Made by a program: the position numbers and the translations under genes. A DNA stretch of 64,000 nucleotides from CAIUKX01 sp964580965 (GTDB lineage: Bacteria; Bacteroidota; Bacteroidia; Flavobacteriales_D; Crocinitomicaceae). The stretch covers positions 1-64,000 of the forward strand of contig CAZOLZ010000006.1 in NCBI GenBank assembly GCA_964580965.1, given 5' to 3'. The notes below the pieces were generated by a model. The model was not told the origin of the DNA. It ran no database searches and was given only the letters and a program-made list of their open reading frames with translations. Shown here one piece after another: positions 17,542 to 26,282 of this stretch (position 1 is the stretch's first letter; every line of letters starts with the position of its first letter).

Positions 17542-18496
17542 TTTCAGTAAAAATTAAATAATCAATAGCAGATTTGGCGAATCCTGAAGATGGATTTGCT
17601 AAATGTAACACACTAACTTTATTCAGCTTTTCAGGGTTATATTTACCATCTCCATTTCCTCCTCCATCTAATTCAGCATATTTAACTGAAATTAGCCTCC
17701 ACCCTTCCCAGTCTACAGGAAACTCATAAGTGTACTGGTCCTCGGATTGTTCATCAAAAGTTCCATCTAAATTTTCATCCTCGTCAAACCTCAATAACAT
17801 AAGGGTATTTGGTAGCCCTTGTTCTCCATAAACTAAAATGTTAAAGTAAAGGTTTTCGGCATTGTCATTCAATGGAAATGTAATACTACCAAGCGATGAT
17901 GCATTAAAATCAATCAAACCAATTAACCAATCCCAATTAACTTTTCCTTGCATATTGTAGTATGAAGCCCCTTCAGGTGAACTTCCATCATTTTTTATGT
18001 TAAAATCCATGTTTGCACCTGACTGGATAAAAGTTGACCAACTGCTGTTCCAGCCCAATTCAAAATCTGTAACTAGAACACCATTATTTACCTTTGGAGC
18101 CAAGATTGTCAATGAGGTAGTTAAAGTATCTTCTTCTCCTTCAAAAGTTAAACTAACATCACAAGGTTCTGATTTGAAAAATGGAAAGTTAGTTGTGCTA
18201 CCATTCCAAGTACAATTAGAAACATCGAGTTCTTTTCCTGTACCTTCAATTATTTTTTCAGCTCCACTTTCTTGTCCTACAATTGAAATTTTCCAATCTA
18301 CAATTTTAGCTAAACTACATTCAAAATATATATTTTCACTATTTGAAAAATCCACTTCGGTTTGACTGGGATTCAAATCTGATAAAACCGCAAATTCTCC
18401 GTATACATCATATAAATCTGGTCCATCAATTTTTATTTTTTCGTCTTTTCGACAAGAAAATAAAATCAGTAATATAAATAAAATATAAATTTTCAT
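17522..18496 (-). CDS. Surface lipoprotein, probable glycan-binding
   Basis: The 324-residue protein starts with a lipoprotein signal (MKIYILFILLILFSC, Cys15). The residues after the Cys, RKDEK, fit the Bacteroidota lipoprotein export signal (Lys followed by acidic residues), which sends lipoproteins to the outside of the outer membrane. An N-terminal Ig/PKD-like part (about 30-130) is followed by a jelly-roll-like domain with many Trp, Asp and Gly (about 140-320). I infer a surface glycan-binding protein that plays the part SusE/F-type proteins have in other loci, although no SusC/D is present. It overlaps the next gene by 20 nt. Confidence 0.7.
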   Translation of the reverse strand: MKIYILFILLILFSCRKDEKIKIDGPDLYDVYGEFAVLSDLNPSQTEVDFSNSENIYFECSLAKIVDWKISIVGQESGAEKIIEGTGKELDVSNCTWNGSTTNFPFFKSEPCDVSLTFEGEEDTLTTSLTILAPKVNNGVLVTDFELGWNSSWSTFIQSGANMDFNIKNDGSSPEGASYYNMQGKVNWDWLIGLIDFNASSLGSITFPLNDNAENLYFNILVYGEQGLPNTLMLLRFDEDENLDGTFDEQSEDQYTYEFPVDWEGWRLISVKYAELDGGGNGDGKYNPEKLNKVSVLHLANPSSGFAKSAIDYLIFTENAELEP

Positions 18497-18500
18497 AACC

Positions 18501-20192
18501 TTAAAATTTCATTACATAAAAAATGGAGGCTTGATTATAAGTATAGGGTATAGCATTGAACCTATTAGTATTCAATTCGTAAAATGCTGCTAGGTATATT
18601 TTCTTTGAAAAATCAAATCTGACACCTGCAGAAAGTGTATACTCTTCTCCATTTACAGAGTATTCTTTATAATTTAAAATCTTACCAAATTTATCCCTAT
18701 CTGGTAATTGATCAGTACCATTAGATTGAATCAGAAAGAAGTTACTTATCAAGAAAAAATCTTTAAGTACCTCTTTTTCTATACATAAGTTTAATATAAG
18801 AGAACTCAAATCAACTTTTTGAAAATCAAAATCTCCAGATCTATCAGTTTTTTGATAAACAGCTCCCACAGAAGTCTTAAAAGTTCTTTTCAATTTCAAA
18901 ACTTTATTAATGTTAAAGTCTATATTTAAATCACTCTTAATAAACTTTTTAAGATTAGTTGTTCCTTGACCTCTTATTTCAGAAAGTAGGTAAGTTTGAT
19001 GACTTACTTCTACAACTTGATTAATGTCTTTAATTGAGGTTGAATAGTAAATCCCTCTTCTATTAAAAGTTGTTATCCCATATGGAAGCACATTAGAAAA
19101 CGATGGGTTATACATCATCTCTCCTGTGGTAATCCCATTCTTGTACAAATTTGGATCATTGTATAAATCGTACATAGATAAAGGTCTTAAAATTTGATCA
19201 TTTGAATATCTTTTGTAAAAGTTATTGTCTTGATTAAAGTCTATACGCTTTGATTGTGCTCCAAAACTTCTAAAATCAGGACCATTATCCATAAAACCTA
19301 AATAGAAATTAAATTGGTCATTCAATGATTTTAAATATCCTCTAAAATTCAAAAAATAATCCTCATATTTTTCATTAATATACTCACCATATGATAAATA
19401 GCTCATACCTGATTCACCTTCTAATCCTATTTTATATTTTTTCTTTTGATAAAAAATATTGTAGGTAACTGAACTCACATTATTGTTGTAAATATTACTA
19501 TCAATTCCAGTGCCTTTAACATCAAAAATATTAGAATGATTGAATCCTACCTTTAAAAAATTCTTCTTTGAAAAAATAATACTCCCTCCCCCAAAAGCTT
19601 GATCAAGTATCGTTGAACTATTAGAAGGATTCAACCTTGTAATAAACCCTTTAAATTCAATATCATCAATCAATTTAGGTGATTCAATAATGAAGTTGAC
19701 AGAAGCTCCTTGTTGCCTCCATGAATTCTTTTTATAAAATGACTCATAATTAATAATGTCTTCTTTTATTTTCATAACTCCTCCAGAACGAGTTAGTGCA
19801 TCTGAATTATGATTATAAAATGTATAAGGTGTAAGTTTATAATCAATATTACCAATTTGATACCTCAGAATATTTGCTGCAACTCCTCTCAAGTACAACT
19901 GTCTTACATCAAATGAAACTCCTGCTCCCCAAAAACCTCCAAAGTCGTTTCTAATTCTCATCATTCCTAGGATTTCTGTATTAGAATTGGGTTTAATCTT
20001 TACCCCCAAATCAATCAATGCATAACCACCTGAAGATTTTGGAGGGGTAGTCGTATCTCCAGATGAAACAAAATTTGAATTGTAAATTTGTGAACGAGCA
20101 CCTCCAACATATTGAATTTTTTTATCTTCTTGACAGTAACAAAAAGATGTCATTAACAATAATGTTATGTATAAAAAAGTTTTCATAATCAA
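18501..20192 (-). CDS. Outer-membrane beta-barrel protein (DUF6029-like)
   Basis: The 563-residue protein has a signal peptide (about 1-20, FCYCQ) and a long series of amphipathic strands with alternating aromatic and polar residues, ending in Phe (FYVMKF), the usual last residue of outer-membrane barrels. No TonB box, plug domain or SusC signature is visible. The N-terminal part resembles DUF6029-type barrels, but I am not sure of the family. It overlaps the stop of the upstream barrel gene by 4 nt. By context it may be a porin or a binding barrel for oligosaccharides. Confidence 0.7.
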   Translation of the reverse strand: MIMKTFLYITLLLMTSFCYCQEDKKIQYVGGARSQIYNSNFVSSGDTTTPPKSSGGYALIDLGVKIKPNSNTEILGMMRIRNDFGGFWGAGVSFDVRQLYLRGVAANILRYQIGNIDYKLTPYTFYNHNSDALTRSGGVMKIKEDIINYESFYKKNSWRQQGASVNFIIESPKLIDDIEFKGFITRLNPSNSSTILDQAFGGGSIIFSKKNFLKVGFNHSNIFDVKGTGIDSNIYNNNVSSVTYNIFYQKKKYKIGLEGESGMSYLSYGEYINEKYEDYFLNFRGYLKSLNDQFNFYLGFMDNGPDFRSFGAQSKRIDFNQDNNFYKRYSNDQILRPLSMYDLYNDPNLYKNGITTGEMMYNPSFSNVLPYGITTFNRRGIYYSTSIKDINQVVEVSHQTYLLSEIRGQGTTNLKKFIKSDLNIDFNINKVLKLKRTFKTSVGAVYQKTDRSGDFDFQKVDLSSLILNLCIEKEVLKDFFLISNFFLIQSNGTDQLPDRDKFGKILNYKEYSVNGEEYTLSAGVRFDFSKKIYLAAFYELNTNRFNAIPYTYNQASIFYVMKF

Positions 20193-22036
20193 AAGTATAT
20201 TTTTAGTTCAACAGATGTTTCCTGACCTTTATACTTATCTAAAGTATAATTCAAGTCCTCATAATCCATCCACCTATGTCTTATGTATAAACCTGTATTC
20301 TTTGAAAGACTAATATCAACTCCAATTGCGTAACTTAACCCAATTTGATTTTTAGGTTTATTACTAACTATATCTAATTCCGTGTTTTCTCCACCGTATA
20401 TTCTGTCAAAAGCAAAATAATTACTTAAAACAATGGATTTATTCATTTTTAGATAAAATTCTAATTGTTGATTGTATGATCTTAAATAGGCAGAAGATTG
20501 AAAATTTGGTAATGCATTAAACTTATTTTGAACAGAATGAAAACCACCCAAATAAAAAATCATCAAATCCTTATTAAATAATTTTGTAAATGATTTAAAA
20601 TTCAATTCGATTGAATTAAACCCTTTAGCTGTGATTGAATCAGTTATCCTAATTTTCTCATAAACACCTCTATAAATTTTATTTAAATTACCATAAGGAC
20701 CAACATTGGCAGGAAAATCCCAACGCCAAAATCGGGATAATTGAATATTGTTTGCTGGATGATTGTATGTAATAATATTGGATATACCTTCAATTTCTCC
20801 AGCACAACTATATCCAAAGCTTAATTTATTTCTTTTTATTTCGATATCTGAATTCAAAATTAAACCATACCTATTATTTGTCATTTGACCGATATTCGTT
20901 AAAGAACTAGCGAAAGGAAATAATAATGGAGCTGAGTTTGAATTTTCAATAATATTAGGTGTATACTCTTGAATGGATGTATTCCAAAAAATACCATTAT
21001 TATTAATTACATTCGGACTGATTCGAAAATACCTTATTTCAATTGGTATAAATGTAAATTCCTTATTAAATTTCAAACTAAGATCTATAGCTTCCCCCCA
21101 GTCGCCTTGATGGTTTGGTGAAAAGTAATTTCCAGCACCGAATTCACCTGTAAATGAAACTCTATCCTCAAAATGATATTCAAAATCTGATGTCAATAAA
21201 TTGAACCCCACTAAACTTGAGGAAAGACTATCTGAAAAAGTTGAACTTCTGATGTAATTCAACGCTAAAAAATTATTATTTAATCGTTTCTTAATTTTCC
21301 CGCCTGTTAGATTATTAGGAATTAAAGTAGTTCCTCCATTTAATTGAGATTTCCCATGCATAAAAGAAAAATCGAATCCTTTGGGTAATGAGAGACCTTC
21401 AAATATAAAACCCTGAAAAGCTTGTTGCCCCCATCTTTCATCTTGAGTTAAAGCTCCATTCTCATAGAATGTTTGATACCTGTCAAAAATATTTTTTGTG
21501 TTGGGATCCCAAGGGTTTCTCTCAAATAAACTATACCTATTGTAACCTGTATTAGAAGCAAAAGTTAAGTTACTGAGTCTGTACCAATGTATCCCTCCTG
21601 TTTTAACATTAAACTCTCCAAAATTAGTTTTGTGTTTACCATTTAAATTGACTCCTAACAATAACCCCTTTACATAATCATCCTCTTTACCTGTCAAAGG
21701 AGTCCAAAGGTAAAGATCAGTTGAAAATGATGTGTTTTTTGATGGACTAAGTTCTAAGTTTAAGCTCAATTGAGGTAAGTTACTGTCATCTCCTACAAAA
21801 AGGTTTCTATTACCACCTACAATTTCATCATATTGATAATTCATTGAAGTAAAACAGCCAAGAAACCTGTAATATCCTCCAACAGAAAGATAGGTTGGTG
21901 AATCTTCATATTTTTTTTGTTCCTCACCACCATAGTTGATTGAAAAAGTATTTGTGTCAAGAGAACTTTGACTGTAAGACATCATACAATTAACAATCAA
22001 TAAAAAGAATAATATTTTACAATTCAACTTTTTCAA
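20189..22036 (-). CDS. Outer-membrane beta-barrel protein, porin-like
   Basis: The 615-residue protein has a signal peptide (about 1-22, MMSYSQ) and then repeated beta-strands with aromatic girdles (GYYRFLGCF, FSTDLYLWTP, TGGIHWYRL), ending ETSVELKIYF with a terminal Phe. There is no plug domain and no TonB box. The start overlaps the end of the clan-A hydrolase gene by 20 nt, so the two are likely translated together. With the barrel at 18501 it forms a tandem pair of different outer-membrane proteins in a beta-glucan locus. I infer substrate passage; this is not shown by any motif. Confidence 0.7.
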   Translation of the reverse strand: MKKLNCKILFFLLIVNCMMSYSQSSLDTNTFSINYGGEEQKKYEDSPTYLSVGGYYRFLGCFTSMNYQYDEIVGGNRNLFVGDDSNLPQLSLNLELSPSKNTSFSTDLYLWTPLTGKEDDYVKGLLLGVNLNGKHKTNFGEFNVKTGGIHWYRLSNLTFASNTGYNRYSLFERNPWDPNTKNIFDRYQTFYENGALTQDERWGQQAFQGFIFEGLSLPKGFDFSFMHGKSQLNGGTTLIPNNLTGGKIKKRLNNNFLALNYIRSSTFSDSLSSSLVGFNLLTSDFEYHFEDRVSFTGEFGAGNYFSPNHQGDWGEAIDLSLKFNKEFTFIPIEIRYFRISPNVINNNGIFWNTSIQEYTPNIIENSNSAPLLFPFASSLTNIGQMTNNRYGLILNSDIEIKRNKLSFGYSCAGEIEGISNIITYNHPANNIQLSRFWRWDFPANVGPYGNLNKIYRGVYEKIRITDSITAKGFNSIELNFKSFTKLFNKDLMIFYLGGFHSVQNKFNALPNFQSSAYLRSYNQQLEFYLKMNKSIVLSNYFAFDRIYGGENTELDIVSNKPKNQIGLSYAIGVDISLSKNTGLYIRHRWMDYEDLNYTLDKYKGQETSVELKIYF

Positions 22037-23348
22037 TTTCCAATTCTTTAAATTTAAGTTTCTTGATATTCAAGTATTCAACATAAAATGGAACATTCAT
22101 GTAAGCTTGTTTTTCACCATCATCAACAAACAAAAAGAGCCTATAAGCTCCCTCATCTGTTGGAGCTTTAAGTGTAATATTTTTATTTTTACCTCCTTTA
22201 ATTTTACCCCAAATTATATCAGGTTTAGACTCTTTATCTCCTCCTGATTTTAGATCAGTACTTTCTGGATATAACTCCCACTTATAAGTTAATTTATCAT
22301 TGTTCAAATCATTACAAAAAACTTCAAAAGTATACTTATGATTTGGCTTTAATAGTAAGTCTTTTTTTAACAATTGGTTTTGAAAATAGACACTATCAAT
22401 GGATGGAGAACGGTTATCTGGGTACTCCCCTTTCCAAGAAAACTCAAGAGCATCAATTACTTCTGTTGGCATTCCTTGTTCTGAAAACAAACCATACCAG
22501 GTACTTGTATGTTCCTGCTTATGTCCCCACAAAAAAGCAAAAGAACCAATACATTGGTCTGGGTTAGATTCAATATAATCGTGATATCTTTTTCTGTAAA
22601 CGTCAAATTTTTCTGAACTGGTTTGTTCAATTGATGCTCCCCATTTAGTTTTATTAATCTCCCAATGACCTGTTGGCCCCCATTCTGTTATCATATATGG
22701 CTTATCAAATCCGCCTTTCTGTAAGGTCGAATGAACATTACCGATATCACCGTAGGTATTAATTCCATAAATATCAACTTCTGTAAGCTCATTAATGACA
22801 TGATTCAATTTTTCTGGATTTGTTCCTGCAGTGACTGTTACAGTTGGGTGGTTTGGGTCTTCTTCATGAATCATTTTAGCAATATCGTTTACTGCTTTCC
22901 AAACTTTTTTATTGGAATAATTAAGTTCATATTCGTTACCAACGCACCACATCAAAAGTGCTGGGTGATCTTTATACTTTTGAATAACTTTTCTGAAATT
23001 TTGAAGTTGAAGACTTACCTTTGTTGTATCGTTGTAGTCAAAACCATGTCTTTCATGTTGAACCCACAAACCTAACATTACTTTTACTCCATGTAGTTTT
23101 GCTGATTCTAAGACATTATCAGCATTTTCTACCCCCCAAGTTCTAATCGTATTGCCACCTATTTCTGTTAACAAATTTAAATCCGTTTCTCCTCCTGCAC
23201 CTTTTACATAATATGGATCATCATTTAATAGAAGTTGCCATTTAACTGAATCTTTAACAAGTGAGACATGGTTTGTTTGACCATCCGAAATAAATGGGAG
23301 GAATAAAAATAAAATTTTTAAACAGCTATTTTTTAGAGGGGCAACCAT
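22017..23348 (-). CDS. Clan GH-A glycoside hydrolase with C-terminal Ig-like domain
   Basis: The 443-residue protein has a signal sequence (about 1-24), a TIM barrel (about 35-305) and an Ig-like domain (about 318-430). WCVGNEYEL supplies the acid/base Glu139 and MITEWGPTGHWE the nucleophile Glu222, the pair expected for clan GH-A. GH2-like annotation is probable in databases; a GH158- or GH5-type beta-glucanase is also possible, and I cannot separate these by eye. It heads the minus-strand operon. The start codon lies 1 nt after operator site 3, so the leader is very short or absent. No other good start precedes the signal sequence. Confidence 0.82.
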   Translation of the reverse strand: MVAPLKNSCLKILFLFLPFISDGQTNHVSLVKDSVKWQLLLNDDPYYVKGAGGETDLNLLTEIGGNTIRTWGVENADNVLESAKLHGVKVMLGLWVQHERHGFDYNDTTKVSLQLQNFRKVIQKYKDHPALLMWCVGNEYELNYSNKKVWKAVNDIAKMIHEEDPNHPTVTVTAGTNPEKLNHVINELTEVDIYGINTYGDIGNVHSTLQKGGFDKPYMITEWGPTGHWEINKTKWGASIEQTSSEKFDVYRKRYHDYIESNPDQCIGSFAFLWGHKQEHTSTWYGLFSEQGMPTEVIDALEFSWKGEYPDNRSPSIDSVYFQNQLLKKDLLLKPNHKYTFEVFCNDLNNDKLTYKWELYPESTDLKSGGDKESKPDIIWGKIKGGKNKNITLKAPTDEGAYRLFLFVDDGEKQAYMNVPFYVEYLNIKKLKFKELEIEKVEL

Positions 23349-23349
23349 C

Positions 23350-23370
23350 TTATTGTATTTTTTACAATAA
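23350..23370. promoter_or_regulatory. Candidate Nudix-regulator operator, site 3
   Basis: A perfect inverted repeat, TTATTGTA-N5-TACAATAA, has the same arms and spacer length as site 2. It sits directly in front of the start codon of the clan-A hydrolase (minus strand). A weak promoter, TTG-N18-TATATTAT on the minus strand, would place the -7 element and transcription start inside the repeat, which fits repression. Confidence 0.65.
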
Positions 23371-23418
23371 TATAGTTTTTATTCTTTTAAAACAAAAAAA
23401 AAAGAGAATAAATTAGCT

Positions 23419-23562
23419 TTACAACTTGGGACATTTCTTACAATGCATCCCTTTCTTTTTGTATTTCTTACAACATTTTTTTTTGCTTTCACAAGAACAG
23501 TTTGAACAAGCTAACACCTTAGTAAAGTTGAATTCAGTTGTTAAAATATCGTTTTGCTTCAT
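23419..23562 (-). CDS. Cys/Lys-rich 47-residue mini-protein
   Basis: This frame encodes MKQNDILTTEFNFTKVLAC, then SNCSCESKKKCCKKYKKKG and MHCKKCPKL. It has seven Cys (19, 22, 24, 30, 31, 41, 44) and a His in 47 residues, with many Lys. The order CxxCxC...CC...HCxxC suggests metal binding, for example zinc or copper, or a small disulfide-rich peptide. There is no signal peptide. A -7-like TACCTTTG on the minus strand at 23592-23585 supports expression. The function is unknown. Confidence 0.6.
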   Translation of the reverse strand: MKQNDILTTEFNFTKVLACSNCSCESKKKCCKKYKKKGMHCKKCPKL

Positions 23563-23664
23563 TCTTATTTAGAATTAATCTAAACAAAGGTAATAATAAA
23601 AATGATTACAAAACATTTTATTGGAAAATATTTAACGCAAGTAATACATTGTTAATTTGATTAA

Positions 23665-23694
23665 TTGCTACATTAACATTAAGTACTAAATTTG
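23665..23694 (+). promoter_or_regulatory. Predicted promoter for the YD-repeat/GT-C pair
   Basis: TTG (23665-23667), a 19-nt spacer and TAAATTTG (23687-23694) match the Bacteroidota -33/-7 consensus exactly. The ATG at 23700 follows the -7 element by 5 nt, so transcription probably begins at or next to the start codon and the mRNA is leaderless or nearly so. Confidence 0.7.
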
Positions 23695-23699
23695 CAGCG

Positions 23700-24587
23700 A
23701 TGAAAAAATTTGCTTTAATACTAACGTTATTTCCAGCTCTTATTTTTAACGCTCAAATGATTGAAAATAAGGATGGGATTGCTTTTTCGGATAAACCTTT
23801 TTTTAACAAAGATTTTATCAAAACAAATAAAATTGAATCCATTAAGGGAACTTATATGTTCAAAAAAAGTGGGGATATCATTCGGAATACACCTTACCAA
23901 TGTGTTTATGAATTTAACACAGAAGGATTATTAACTACTTATTTTGAAGCCAATAGTTCTAATGGAATAAAAGATACCATTCACAATTTGTATGAATACG
24001 ATGCATACGGTAATCTTATTAAGCATCAAAAAAAAGATAAAGCAGGATATCAAACTTTAATCTACACATACGATAAAGAAAATCGAATCGTAGCAATCGA
24101 AAACAGAAGAGATGTTCTAGATAATCAAAATGATGTCAGTAAAAGCATTTACTTCAATAAAGAAAATATAGAGCACCATGATTACGGAAATCAATTAAAA
24201 AAAGTAACATTCAATAGTTATAATCTTCCTTATCAGGAAGAAATTGATTATTTCGATAGTTTAGGCTACTTAATCGAAACAACAAAAAAGTATAAAATGA
24301 CTTCTAATTCTGTTTCGAGAAAGTTTGAGTATAATGAAAAAGGGTTGTTGGCTGCAATCAGAAAATCTTCAAATGTAAATGGCGTTTATGATGAAGAATT
24401 ATTATTCAAATATGATGATTTAGGTAACCTCTTAGAGAAACATATTTATAAAAATGGACAGTACGTTTCTGACATTCAAGTTATTTACAACCTTGATACG
24501 AAGTTACTGTCTTCTATCCTAACTAGAACAGTTGAAACAAATTTTATTAAAATCTTAAGATTTAAAGAAATTACATTTTATGAATGA
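23700..24587 (+). CDS. Secreted protein with YD/RHS-like repeats
   Basis: The 295-residue protein has a signal peptide (about 1-18, LIFNAQ). Four segments follow the YD/RHS pattern: YEYDAYGNLIKHQ, YTYDKENRIVAIE, FEYNEKGLLAAIR and FKYDDLGNLLEKH. Such repeats form beta-strands that can build shells or bind carbohydrate, but the protein is far too short for an Rhs toxin and has no toxin-like C-terminal domain. The stop overlaps the next gene start in an ATGA, so it is co-translated with the membrane protein. The function is unknown. Confidence 0.7.
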   Translation: MKKFALILTLFPALIFNAQMIENKDGIAFSDKPFFNKDFIKTNKIESIKGTYMFKKSGDIIRNTPYQCVYEFNTEGLLTTYFEANSSNGIKDTIHNLYEYDAYGNLIKHQKKDKAGYQTLIYTYDKENRIVAIENRRDVLDNQNDVSKSIYFNKENIEHHDYGNQLKKVTFNSYNLPYQEEIDYFDSLGYLIETTKKYKMTSNSVSRKFEYNEKGLLAAIRKSSNVNGVYDEELLFKYDDLGNLLEKHIYKNGQYVSDIQVIYNLDTKLLSSILTRTVETNFIKILRFKEITFYE

Positions 24588-26269
24588 AACAATTAATCAA
24601 AAGAATACCTTACAATGAAATAATAATAATTTGTTTATTCTTATTTATCCTTAACAATTTCACTGGAAAAAGTGATAAAATTATAGTTGCAGATGGTATT
24701 GGTTATTATGAATACCTACCTTCAATTTTCATTCATCATGATTTTATTAGATTAAATAAAAACACTAACCTTGAAAGAGTTGAACCTGAATTTAATTACA
24801 CAAACTATCAAGGAAAAAAAATAAATAAATACCCTTGTGGGACTGCTATCCTAGAGAGTCCTTTTTTCATTTATACTCTTTTAAGAAATTATGACTCAAT
24901 CTCCAACGGTTATGAAAAACCTTTTCAAAAAAGTGTATTTATCAGTACAACTTTTTATTTATTTCTTGGCCTATTCTTTCTAAAAAAACTATTAAGACTT
25001 TACAACATTAGAAATACCATAATTTTTATCACCCAACTTTTTATAACATTAGGTTCCAACATTTATTTCTACACTTATTATAACGGTTCATTCAGTCACA
25101 TATATTCATTCTTTTTAATAACACTCTTTATTTTTCTAATAAAGAAATTAAGTCAAGTCTTTAACTACAAAACTTTCTTCATAGCTATTAGCTGTTTAGG
25201 AATGATCTTTTTAGTGAGACAGGTAAACATTTTGGTAATCTTAATTGTTCCATTCATTTTTGGAGATTGGAAAAACTTAAAAAATACGTTGTCTAATATT
25301 TTAAAAGAAAAGAAAAAACTTGTTTTAGGGTTTATGATTTTCTTTTCAATTGCTTTTGTTCAATCTGTAGCATGGTATTTTCAAGTAGGATCTTTCATTG
25401 TTTACTCGTATCAAGGAGAAGGATTTAACTTTCTCAAACCTGAATTATTTAATATTTTATTTAGCTATAAGAAAGGATTATTTGTGTATACACCCTTGTT
25501 ATTTTTGTCTACTCTTTTTTCAATATTCTTTATTATTAAAAAAAGATACTTCGAATTTGTATCATTCATTTTTTTCTTTCTAATATTAACCTATATCCTC
25601 TCTTCATGGTGGTCATGGTATTACGGCTGTAGTTTTGGATTAAGAGCCTATATTGATTTTTATGGGATTTTAATTATACCTCTAGCTTTATTTCTTAATC
25701 AATTGGATTTTAAAAAAAATCTAATTGTTTTTTCAATGTTGCTTCCAACGATACCAATAAACCTCATTCAATCATACCAATACAAAGAATTCATCATTCA
25801 CTGGATAGATATGAATAAAGAAAGGTATTGGACAACCTTTTTGAAAACTGATGATCAATTCAAAGGTTTACTATGGAATAACTCTCCTAGCGAACACGAA
25901 ACAACTACAATCAATCAACAACAATTTAGTTTAGAACATAAGAATAACAAATTCACATATAAATTTTCTGCAGATTTTAAGAATACAGAATCCCCAATTT
26001 TAAAACTTAAATTGAGAGGATTTTTTAATCCAAAAAACAATTCTAAAATAAAACTTACTATTACCGATCAGCAAAATAACATCATACATTATGACGAAAG
26101 GTATACTTTGACATATTCCAATGAAAAGATAAACAGAAGAGGAGATGGTTATTTTTACTATTTACTTGATTCAAACATGATAAAACATTCCAATAACCTT
26201 CTCATAGAAATAGAAAATCCACTTGAAGAATTTACTAGGTTAACACTTTATGAAACATCGAAAATGTAG
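24584..26269 (+). CDS. Multi-pass membrane protein, GT-C glycosyltransferase-like
   Basis: The 561-residue protein has about ten hydrophobic segments up to residue 400 and a soluble C-terminal beta-rich domain (about 430-561). The first loop has ADGIGYYEYLPSIF and later KYPCGTAILESPFF. This acidic first loop and proline/glycine motif occur in lipid-linked-sugar glycosyltransferases of the GT-C fold (mannosyltransferase or GT39-like). Donor and acceptor are unknown. It is translationally coupled to the YD-repeat protein and converges with clcA-like with a 13-nt gap. Confidence 0.65.
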   Translation: MKQLIKRIPYNEIIIICLFLFILNNFTGKSDKIIVADGIGYYEYLPSIFIHHDFIRLNKNTNLERVEPEFNYTNYQGKKINKYPCGTAILESPFFIYTLLRNYDSISNGYEKPFQKSVFISTTFYLFLGLFFLKKLLRLYNIRNTIIFITQLFITLGSNIYFYTYYNGSFSHIYSFFLITLFIFLIKKLSQVFNYKTFFIAISCLGMIFLVRQVNILVILIVPFIFGDWKNLKNTLSNILKEKKKLVLGFMIFFSIAFVQSVAWYFQVGSFIVYSYQGEGFNFLKPELFNILFSYKKGLFVYTPLLFLSTLFSIFFIIKKRYFEFVSFIFFFLILTYILSSWWSWYYGCSFGLRAYIDFYGILIIPLALFLNQLDFKKNLIVFSMLLPTIPINLIQSYQYKEFIIHWIDMNKERYWTTFLKTDDQFKGLLWNNSPSEHETTTINQQQFSLEHKNNKFTYKFSADFKNTESPILKLKLRGFFNPKNNSKIKLTITDQQNNIIHYDERYTLTYSNEKINRRGDGYFYYLLDSNMIKHSNNLLIEIENPLEEFTRLTLYETSKM

Positions 26270-26282
26270 GTGCAAAAAAATG

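Noticed and set aside
23700..24587. Rhs-type toxin
   Set aside because: Only four short YD-like repeats, no core RHS shell, no toxin domain and no immunity gene are present.
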